64,000 nucleotides of DNA from contig OX459100.1 of assembly GCA_949775045.1 (NCBI GenBank), forward strand, positions 15,307,396 to 15,371,395. Direction: 5' to 3'. Position 1 is the stretch's first letter; each line of letters begins with the position of its first letter. Shown in pieces: positions 39,301-45,100 of this stretch. The translations under genes were made by a program, and so were the position numbers. The DNA is from Metridium senile (lineage: Eukaryota; Cnidaria; Anthozoa; Actiniaria; Metridiidae). Below the pieces are notes generated by a model that did not search any database, was not told where the DNA came from, and worked only from the letters and a program-made list of their open reading frames with translations.

Positions 39301-41566
39301 TAATTAATATTACATCGTTTATTTCCTGAATGTATTCTAGAGAGAAGAGTGCATTTGGTCAAACCATTGAATACCGTATTTACTCAAAAAAGCGGTTCAA
39401 AAGCAACACCTTTTCAAGGACAACGCTTTTTTGAGCGCTTATTTAAAAATTAAAGGTGTCCAAAAACTAGTTTCTTGTAATCTAATGGACACATATTGTC
39501 TATCTGACAGAGTGTGTGAACATTTTACAGAAACTAACAGAACTTTCCATTGTCACCATTTGTCTCTTCACTCAACTTCAATCTTACTGTCCCCTTCTTG
39601 ATCAGAACTACGAATGTTGGGGAGAGAACTTTATGGGGCAAGCGGTGAAATATAATTACTTTGAACTGGAGAATATATCTTTTCATAAAAATTATTTCTA
39701 ATGCTGTTCTAGAGTAACATTATAGTGTTTTTTAGGTACACAAGGATTTCCTTAAATAATTGCTGCATCAGGACCATGTACAGCACTTATTTTTGTCTAA
39801 ATTGTGGTGCTTATTCCAGGGCTGCAATAATTTGGGCCAAACTTATTCTAGTGAATATATATAGTAGATATAACAGACTTGTAAGAGATATCAAGGAGAG
39901 ATAGGGCTTTATATTGAGACTTATAAAATTTTTGAATAATTAATGAGAATTTTGCAATAGAGGTGTGTGACAAAGGTTTTATTTTAAATACAAAATAGTC
40001 CTGATTTGCATGAGCTTTAACTTGAATTTTCTCAGCAAGATGTCCTTTTCTAAAGCTTGACAATTTTAGTCAAATATGAAATAACTAACAATATTCGTGT
40101 CTGATCTGTATGAGATATACAACACCCCTTCTTTGACTTATTGTTGTAAATCTCATACAGATTAGCCGCTTATATTGTATATATTACTAACCTATTTCTC
40201 CTTCCAATGGCTGGTCTAGACATAGCACTTGATAGCTTTCATTGTTATCATTAAAGAATGTCTCCTCAAAAAGGATTCTCACCTAGAGCAATCAACAAAA
40301 TACAAAAATTAATCTTTTAAACTTGATAATACTATTGATTTCAGTAGTTTCACTTTAAACTTCCCATAAGGAAACTAGAAAATTCTCAATGAACACTTGT
40401 AAAAAGAATATTATACAAGTATTTTCAGATTTTCTAAGAATATTGCAACACAGTCATGTAGTAATAAGAAATTTGTAACTAGTTATTAAAACTTAGGATC
40501 TTATACAATCTTGGCATAAACCTCCTGAGTAACTTTTACGGTTTTCCTTTATTCTATCCTCCCCTCCCCCTCCCCCTCCCCCTCCATGCCTTGATGTCAA
40601 CCAGACCAATGTTGCTTAGTAGGGGGAGGAGGAAGGGGAGTATTTGTTACACAAATATTGAAGCTCACTAAGCATGATCATTATAATGATAAAGAGTTGG
40701 CTTACATGTATATAATTATTTTTTATAAACACTTACATATTTGACATCTTCAAAACCTTTTTCAGTAAAAATAAATCCCTCATTTACTTTAACACTCTGA
40801 AAATAAAAAGTTACAAATAAATACATAAAATTAAATAAATATAATTATATGTAATTAAAAACACTGTAACAACGCTGTAACAACACTGTGTAGGAATCAC
40901 TAAATAGATGTGCTAGCTTATGAAGGTGATGTAGAATATTCACACTACTGATTTATAATATTAAACGTGGTCATTTGATAGAAATACATTAGTCTACATC
41001 GTACCTTGCCATTGAGTGTTTTATATGAATGTGAGCCTTCTTCTTCCCCAGCCTCAAGGAAATGGTTCTCGACATCATTTAAAGTGTGGTTTGTCCGAGA
41101 TAGAGTTCCTTTCCTCGGCACGCATACCTAACAAACACAAATACAACGGTTGCTAATATCAATAGCATCATTAAAGGTTTATGTACATAAATGGGTCCAG
41201 CTCTCATTACGCCTTTGACATTCACAGATCACGGGATATTCTTCTACAATAATAACAAATTTGACTGACTTTAATATCAAGGAATTTCGAGTTTAAGCTT
41301 TAACAAATCTAAACACAAAACCTTCAAGGACAAAAAGAGTAGGAACTGAATAGCTTTCTGACATCTAGACAAATATGAATACGAAATATAAAGGGAACGT
41401 ATACATGTCAATATGTTTAGAGCTAGTGATAATTACTTACAATCCATCGATGCTTTGCTATGTCATCGTATAAAGTCTTGTGTCTAGTTTGGATGTATTT
41501 GAAGAAGGGATTGTCGTTTAAATCCTCGTCATAGCCATCAAACTTCACGTTCACGTCTTCCTCCAT
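14505..41566 (-). CDS. ANKRD27: ANKRD27/VARP: VPS9-domain ankyrin Rab21 GEF, 34 exons, 1623 aa
   Basis: I assembled 34 minus-strand exons totalling 4872 bp with continuous frame and GT-AG borders. Domain order matches vertebrate ANKRD27 (VARP): N-terminal retromer/R-SNARE-trafficking domain (1-200), VPS9 domain (~220-400), first CHPLCxCxxC zinc motif (456-465), ankyrin block 1 (~480-640), second zinc motif (741-750), ankyrin block 2 (~756-935), then a long tail. Established knowledge: VARP is a GEF for Rab21, binds Rab32/38 and VAMP7 through its ankyrin regions, and binds the retromer subunit VPS29 through the two zinc motifs; it acts on endosomes. I chose the ATG at 41566 (MEEDVNVKFDGYDEDL), which aligns with the human start; an in-frame ATG at 41689 is the alternative. 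The tail makes it about 570 residues longer than human VARP (~1050 aa). Exon lists are in the segment entries that follow. Confidence 0.93.
14560..15440 (-). repeat. 180-bp (60-aa) coding tandem repeats in VARP tail
   Basis: The DNA repeats with an exact 180-bp period; equivalent points fall at 14731, 14911, 15091 and 15271. Each unit encodes CEIEHNIPEDGKETSDTDER then ISQADSASCVEPKATDCIDN and KFLDSQEEIVDDDISSRKET. Four units are near-identical; a fifth, more diverged unit (CKIEHDVQDYGEE...) lies at the N-terminal end. Three cysteines per unit are conserved in an otherwise acidic, probably disordered sequence. Confidence 0.92.
16245..16390. repeat. Dispersed repeat family member (ANKRD27 last intron)
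   Basis: CACGTCCGTGACGAGTTCTC, ATCTCATACAGATTTCGTGC and CGGCCAGATTTACTTTTATC match the inverted copy at 47500-47670 and the diverged copies at 7600 and 39940. Confidence 0.6.
16438..17575. repeat. ~40-bp minisatellite with higher-order duplication
   Basis: About 27 units of CAATTATAATATCAGTACTA plus CTAATAATAACAACAGCAAA, with small indels of ACT and AAT triplets. The rare variant CAACATCAAACAATTA occurs near 16745 and again near 17172, and flanking variants repeat in the same order. A block of about 425 bp was therefore duplicated as a whole. It lies in the last ANKRD27 intron. Confidence 0.92.
18507..20609. mobile_element. Giant foldback element (~2.1 kb) with TA target duplication
   Basis: The element has short TIRs (CAGTGGAACCCCG at left; right-end complement CATTGGAACCCTG), flanked by TA on both sides. 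These resemble pogo/Tigger-type mariner ends. GTGGCCGTATTAACGGGG is repeated in the left end. Inside are two ~940-bp arms, 18650-19598 and 19646-20580, that are almost perfect reverse complements around a ~48-nt loop. No transposase frame survives. It lies between ANKRD27 exons 31 and 32, so nascent transcripts could fold into a very long duplex. Confidence 0.85.
21077..25786 (-). CDS. ANKRD27: ANKRD27 exons 27-31, ankyrin block 2
   Basis: Exons: 25786-25586, 24092-23973, 23617-23556, 22130-22034, 21158-21077 (residues 756-942). Signatures: GVTPLHVAAVRGYTAIANLL, HTPLHLACQYNH, GNTPLHFCCLNGH, GNTPLHEAAR and STPIQYAT, followed by a helical end (VVKVLEQSEKIANEF). Every intron in this block carries a long tandem-repeat array, and exon 27's acceptor region is itself duplicated (see 25734-26236). 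Confidence 0.9.
21215..21370. mobile_element. Partial MITE fragments
   Basis: ACATTTTTTACGGTGTTACA recurs near 33430, 44520 and 60260. It is followed by ATCGATGAAATACCAGGATT and then TCCGCGCGCCCATGTAATAT, the inverted form of the element at 34812. Confidence 0.55.
21497..21717. mobile_element. MITE-like inverted repeat
   Basis: TGCTGCTAATTCAACCGGGG and CCCCGGTTGAATTAGCAGCA are the ends. Inner arms include AAACGTGATTGGC-type sequence and TTAAGAACAAAAGA with complement TCTTTTGTTCTTAA. Confidence 0.8.
21800..21998. mobile_element. MITE with AAATGAATGCT ends, copy 1
   Basis: GCATCAAGACAGAACTAAAT then GAATGCTAGTTTTGTGCTGG is mirrored by AGCATTCATTTCGGTCTTTA. The same design occurs at 48047-48269. 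Confidence 0.75.
22258..23045. repeat. 21-bp minisatellite, GGTTTGGTATTGGCATTTATT
   Basis: About 37 units of 21 bp (or 15-bp deletion variants). A T/C difference (GGTATT versus GGCATT) creates two unit types; the right part is homogeneous GGCATT. Because 21 is divisible by three and the unit lacks stops, long frames open in several phases (VFIGLVLAFIGLV and similar). These are not genes. It lies between ANKRD27 exons 29 and 30; degenerate relatives continue at 23430-23530. Confidence 0.95.
24252..25578. repeat. TTCA/TCCA tetranucleotide array with higher-order repeats
   Basis: ATTC/ATCC tetramers form larger units marked by TTATTTTACTTGTTCGTTCA, which recurs near 24612, 24765, 24890, 25046, 25166, 25324 and 25447. 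Blocks of about 280 bp are repeated nearly verbatim. Long Ile/His/Ser/Phe frames across it are artefacts. It ends about 8 bp from the donor of ANKRD27 exon 27. Confidence 0.95.
25734..26236 (-). repeat. 103-bp tandem repeat containing ANKRD27 exon 27 splice acceptor
   Basis: Four upstream copies plus the genuine exon start repeat at 103 bp (landmarks GTAAAACCAT at 25828, 25931, 26034 and 26137). On the minus strand each copy holds CATACTAG then TTAACCCAGCGATC and roughly the first 70 bases of exon 27. Using an upstream copy as acceptor would read NCSNQDGFTPYISY and then stop, so these are decoys. Confidence 0.88.
26514..27779 (-). CDS. ANKRD27: ANKRD27 exons 24-26, linker and second zinc motif (CHPLCQCNKC)
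   Basis: Exons: 27779-27681, 27180-27136, 26636-26514 (residues 667-755). A Ser/Lys-rich linker is followed by LRTVADGDIEM, matching AVADGDLEM in human VARP, and an acidic stretch. DLCHPLCQCNKCIKWQK follows, with all four cysteines of the second motif. Two intact motifs are consistent with bivalent retromer binding as described for vertebrates. Confidence 0.9.
26841..26964. mobile_element. MITE, TIR GGGGCCAGTTGTAC
   Basis: GGGGCCAGTTGTACAAAGCC and GGCTTCGTACAACTGGCCCC are the ends of a 124-bp element with the core TATCCGTTGGATAGGGATTT. It resembles the GGGGCCAGTTGTAC-ended MITEs found in many invertebrates. Confidence 0.8.
28562..32381 (-). CDS. ANKRD27: ANKRD27 exons 18-23, ankyrin block 1
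   Basis: Exons: 32381-32299, 31717-31602, 31105-31013, 30804-30696, 30053-29959, 28651-28562 (residues 471-666). Ankyrin signatures run through the block: GRTVLHVAAEYG, GSTPLHLACLRGH, GNTPMHLCVGNGH, GDTPLHLATRWGYG, NQTPLDCALSQQ. The set aligns repeat by repeat with human VARP's first ankyrin block, which binds VAMP7 and Rab32/38. The junction between exons 22 and 23 (CAG then GTGAGT) is the least certain, because that linker is poorly conserved. Confidence 0.88.
28690..28815 (-). mobile_element. tRNA-derived SINE, minus strand
   Basis: The complement carries an A-box-like GGTGGTGTAGTGGTTTAGCA and a decayed B box near CCAGGTCAGAATC. The body has TTGGGATGG and AGTCTCCC-type sequence, related to the SINE at 45845-46130. 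Confidence 0.55.
29034..29171. repeat. (GGCAAT)n hexanucleotide microsatellite
   Basis: About 22 units of GGCAAT with rare AGCGGC and GGCTAT variants. The Gly-Asn and Ala-Met frames across it are artefacts; it lies within an ANKRD27 intron. Confidence 0.95.
29332..29651. mobile_element. MITE, TIR ACCTAATTCAAAAAAGGTTG, copy 2
   Basis: TCTAATTCAAAAAAGGTTGA and CAACCTTTTTTGAGTTAGGT are the ends. Internal TTGGCGATTGCACGACCAAA and CACCGTTCAGCGATGACCTT match copy 1 at 14106-14380, including the GTTCAGCGA inner palindrome. Confidence 0.8.
31170..31310 (-). repeat. CTTGCCAAGATC-type repeat, ANKRD27 intron copy
   Basis: CTTGGCAGAAACTTGAATGT, TGCCAAGATCTTGTAATATC and CATGATCTTACATGGATCTT match, inverted, the block at 43890-44020 in an MCAT intron. 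Confidence 0.65.
31800..32200. repeat. Fragments of a GCTATCGAGGCTGAGG repeat family
   Basis: AGAATATATTACACACTATC then GAGGCTGAGGTTGTTTGA at 32139-32180, and the opposing AGCCTTGATAGAGTGTAATA at 31826-31846, bracket about 350 bp. Similar pairs occur at 37940-38210 and 60690-60880, and one arm in the element at 3304-3635. Confidence 0.55.
32887..33014 (-). CDS. ANKRD27: ANKRD27 exon 17, first zinc motif (CHPLCSCDKC)
   Basis: Residues 429-471 end in KMCHPLCSCDKCEKLLSK. The four cysteines of CHPLCxCxxC are intact. In vertebrate VARP this small zinc-binding motif contacts VPS29 of retromer; the same role is inferred here. Confidence 0.92.
33241..37871 (-). CDS. ANKRD27: ANKRD27 exons 9-16, VPS9 domain
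   Basis: Exons: 37871-37806, 37316-37240, 36940-36895, 36573-36489, 36335-36257, 35876-35814, 34734-34647, 33333-33241 (residues 230-428). Recognisable elements are DAALNKITRNLAEIQIRDLG, the core ITADDLIPALVFLVIKADIPNW, and the terminal helix LSSLEAAVEHVRSG. The Asp-Asp of TADDLIP and the buried helix are typical of VPS9 guanine-exchange domains. Phase continuity across every intron supports the chain, including the short 46-bp exon 11 (TNLPRGRRMLSFLNR). Confidence 0.9.
33411..34530. mobile_element. Composite foldback element with nested inverted repeat
   Basis: The outer ends CCAGTTTCATGTTATCTAGC (33531) and GACAGATAACATGAAACTTG (34506) share a TIR type with 13768-13991. Nested inside, 34144-34315 and 34365-34495 are complementary arms (ACAATAAAGACCAATAAAAG and so on). 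To the left is the GAAATTTGTAACACCGTAAA block shared with 21215, 44460 and 60280. No transposase frame was found. Confidence 0.65.
34812..34978. mobile_element. MITE with GATATTACATGGGCGCG ends, copy 1
   Basis: AGAGGATATTACATGGGCGC then GCGGAGATATGAATTTTATC is mirrored by GATAAAATTGATATCTCCAA then GCGCACATGTAATGTTCTG around a GATATCCCACGAGTGAGCGC core. Confidence 0.75.
35105..35262. mobile_element. MITE with GATATTACAT ends, copy 2
   Basis: AGAGGATATTACATAAATGC and CCAAGCGACCATGTAATGTT frame a core with CTCACGAGTGAGAG. It is the same family as the preceding copy. ATCGATGAAATGTCAAGAGA then follows, with its opposite end AGAAATCCTGGTATTTCATT near 35396, as at 21268. Confidence 0.7.
38327..41566 (-). 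CDS. ANKRD27: ANKRD27 exons 1-8, N-terminal domain
   Basis: Exons: 41566-41441, 41127-41005, 40796-40737, 40282-40192, 39286-39212, 38925-38831, 38721-38662, 38383-38327. The protein (residues 1-229) follows human VARP closely: NPFFKYIQ, KGTLS, KTLNGK, then VRILFEETFFNDNNESY and VLCLDQPLE, then a helical region (DAANAIYTRAMQAALKNSQL). This is the conserved N-terminal domain that vertebrate work links to endosomal targeting. All internal exons are 57-126 bp. Confidence 0.92.
38487..38652. repeat. Poly-G-rich degenerate tandem repeat
   Basis: Three G runs (about 18, 18 and 13) are each followed by TCTCTTATGAA and preceded by TTGATTAA, giving units of roughly 60-90 bp. It lies just upstream of ANKRD27 exon 7 in transcript order after the donor of exon 6. 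Confidence 0.75.
38955..39140 (+). mobile_element. tRNA-derived SINE-like element
   Basis: A head reading GCTTAGTTGGTTTTAAAAGC then ACCAGACT resembles a tRNA A box, and GGGTTGCAGCCCTGG resembles a B box 30-odd bp later. The tail ends in AT-rich sequence. Confidence 0.5.
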
Positions 41567-42127
41567 TTTTCTTGGCTCAAAATAAGGTGACAGAGCATAT
41601 TTTATAATGGTATCAGCCGCTGATAGAAAAAGTTTGTATCGCGGATTCACGAACGTACAGGCTTCAAAAACACGCAAAATATTTTTCAATTTTTAACACA
41701 ATATTTCATAGAATTTATTTCCATGTAATTTAATAATAATACATAATTTATTTCCAATTTCACATTGTGGTCAAAATTGCATTTTATTATTCTATTTTTT
41801 TTTTTTTTAAGAACGTACGGTTAATTTTATGGATTATTATTGTTTGCAAAATAGTATAAGAAATCTCTGAAACAAAGAAATACTTAGAAAGGCATCAAAT
41901 AGTTTTTATATGGAGCAGACGGTAAAAGAAAATTTTAGTTCCGGTTAATTTTCGTATCGGTTTCCCTGTGTCTTCGCGAAATGTCTCATGGGATACCATA
42001 AAATATATTCAAAATGGCGGCCACCGTGTGCAAAATATTTTTCTTGACGATTTTCTAATTTCCTTCAAGAGAAATGAGCTTGTTGTTACCATTATAGCAT
42101 GATTGCAAATAAATATTCTTCCAAGGG
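41567..42127. promoter_or_regulatory. Shared divergent promoter region of ANKRD27 and MCAT
   Basis: The two start codons face away from each other across 561 bp with no other gene. AAAATGGCGGCCACC (42011-42025) is a near-consensus YY1-type site, a motif frequent at TATA-less animal promoters. TTTCGCGAAATGTC (about 41973) contains a TCGCGA palindrome. The assignment as a bidirectional promoter is inferred from layout. Confidence 0.5.
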
Positions 42128-45100
42128 ATGTTTAAAGTATTGAGATGGATTTCAAAAATAAATGTGAGGCAAAAATCTACAAAAGGAAAAGAAGAAAAGT
42201 TTTCGCGCGTGTTTTTGTTCCCCGGACAGGGATCCCAATTTGTTGGGATGTGCGAACGTTTCTCTAACGAACCATGGCTGCATGCTATGTTTGATAGAGT
42301 GAGTTCTTGTGTAGGATTTGACCTACTTGGTATGTGTACAAAGGGACCAGCTGAGCAACTACAAAAGACAGAGAACTGTCAACTGGCTGTTGTCATGGCA
42401 TCACTGGCTGCTGTTGAATGGTGTCGTTACCATGGTGACTTGGTAAGATAAACATGAGAGAAGAGTGTAAAGAGTCACCATCACATGATATCATTTGTCA
42501 TGTTGGTTTGCATGGAACCCTGCACATGTATAATGGGGGGCATAATGGGAAGGGGGGAGGATGGGAAGGGGGGGGGGGGGGGAGGGGGTGTGAAGGTGGC
42601 TTGTTACAAACCACAAAACTGCACTGAAAATAGACAAAATCACAATTTACTAAAAGAGAGCAACCACAATAAATATACAAAACTTGACCAAATTAGAACA
42701 GCCAGAACTGAGAAGTGAAAGGATCTGAATAAAATATTTTCCCAGGTAAAAAACATTTTTTTTTATTACTCACCACACCTGAAATTGAAAAGAAATTCCA
42801 AACAGCTTAGTTTTCTAAAACCATACAACTGCAATTATTTATGAAAAAAATATGTACCAAAAATAAAGCATAACGTCAAGGCTATCTTCTCCCGCTATTC
42901 ACTGAAATGAAATATAGTATCCAGTTTTAATAACTATTGTTCTTGACTGGCTAGCCTCAAATACATGTGTTTTAATGTCAACACAAGGCTAGCCAGTCAA
43001 GAACAATAGTTATTAAAATATGGGTGGCATATTATGGGTGGCCTAGCAGTGATATTGCTGGCCTTTCACCTCTGTGACCTGGGTTCGATTCCCGGCTAAG
43101 GCAACAAGTGAATAGAGTTTGTTTGATGTGTTGTTATCTCTCATGCCACAAGGGTTTTTCTCCAGGTTATTTCCTCCTTCCATAAAAATCAACATGTGAG
43201 TTTAGTGTAGTATGATTAGAATATTGAATGTAGTATGTGTGTGAGTGTGAACGGGGGGAAACCTCGTATGGGACTTGGTTTCCCTTTGTGTCCTCCTGGG
43301 CTATGCCCAAAAAAGGATTAAATTAAATTTAAAATTGGATGCCTTATTTCGATTTGGTCTAAAAGTAAAATTAATTGGGTATAAACTCAGAAGTAATGGG
43401 AAATCACAACATAAAGCTAAAGTAAAAAAGCTAGCTCCTCTAATTTGTTACTGTCTGACTCAGCATATTTCAGTGATGAAAGAAAAAGACAACAACGATT
43501 CCCAGAATCTCACTTCAGCATGCTTGGTCTCAGAGTATTGCTTTCTAAATCTCAAATAATTGTCTTGCTGTCTCAACATGTCTTTGGTTTACCATTTATC
43601 CCACCTAATATTATTAGTAAATCTATTATATATCTCACACTTTCTAATTTTATATATTAAATAGCCCTTTACCCACAGGTTTTAATCATTGATTCAATGC
43701 AAATGACCATTGATTCAATGTTTTTTAATTTTTTTAGAAGCATTCTGACTACCATCTCAAGGAGTCTGATGTTTGTGCTGCTGCAGGGTTTAGTGTTGGT
43801 GAAGTTGCTGCCTTGGTGTTTGCTAAAGCACTTTCCCTGGAAGATGGTAAGACAGTTATTTCTATTACATTATTATCTCACTGCCCAGGTTGATCATATT
43901 ACCAAGATCCATGTAAGATCATACAAGATTCTGGCAAGATCCAGGCATGATCTTACAAGATCTTGGCATGACACCCTTAATCTGCAAGAACTTGCATGAA
44001 CTTTCAAGTTTCTGCCAAGATTGAATTAATTAGTATTAAATTAGAATGATTTAGAATATTATTTGTTATTATTTTCAACACAGCTGTGAAGGTAATACAG
44101 TGCAGAGCAAAAGCCATGCAAGTTGCTTCAGAGAAACATCCAAGTGGTATGGTAACAGTGAAAGGCCTAAATGAACAGCAGGCTAATGAACTATGTAAGA
44201 TGGCCAGTCAAGCTGCTCACTCCGATGCAATAATAGCTAACTATCTCTACCCTAGGGGTCATGTGATAGCTGGAACAGTGGATGTTATAGATTATGTCTT
44301 ACAGTTTGCGACAACAAAGGTAACAAGAATTCATATTATACATGGGAAGCCAAAGTCCTATTCATTTGTTCTGAAAGTATGTACTCTATATGAATGGAAA
44401 CTATCGAGTAAACTAGTATAGGCTGCATCGGTGTTTGATATAAATGATAGGTAATAGAATGAAATTTGTAATACGACAAAGGGCTAAAGTTCGAATAAGT
44501 CAGTAAAGTTAAGTTCACATTTTTTACAGTGTTACAAATATAATTCTATTACTGTGGTTTTCGACTTTCTGCGAACTCAGACATTTCAACGGCTCGTTGT
44601 GAAATTCGTTTTTAGCTGCTGTCAATCAAGGATTTAAAAGGTACCGACTAATTAGTTTTGATTGATGGCACCTAAACTAGGTTTCACAATAAACCGTGGG
44701 AATGTCTGAGTTCGCAGAAATTGGAAAACCGCATTAATATATTATACTTTGCTGAACTATTATGAATGTTGTATGGATGAAAAACTAGCTCCACTACCGG
44801 TATTCATAATAATGTGCCTTGCCATCAGCTCAAGCCAGTATTCGTTGGTATTTACTCAGAGTGAAAACAATGTTTTTTTTAAAAGAACAATAATTATATA
44901 ATCAATAGGTATGTTTGGCATGGTTAACCAAATGGTGAGAGCATAAGCCTTTTAGTGCCTTGGTCTGGGTTCAAGTCCCAGCTTAGGTGCCAGTCCATAT
45001 GTGAATTGAGTTGGTTTGGTGTGTTTTTTTTTTTTTTGTGTGTGAGGAGTGCAACAAGTGTAGAGGTGGTAAGTCTGAGTGCCAGCAGATGAAGAATGCT

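Noticed and set aside
44915..45000. Functional tRNA gene
   Set aside because: A and B boxes are present but the sequence does not fold with a matching acceptor stem, and it has a SINE body and A-rich tail.
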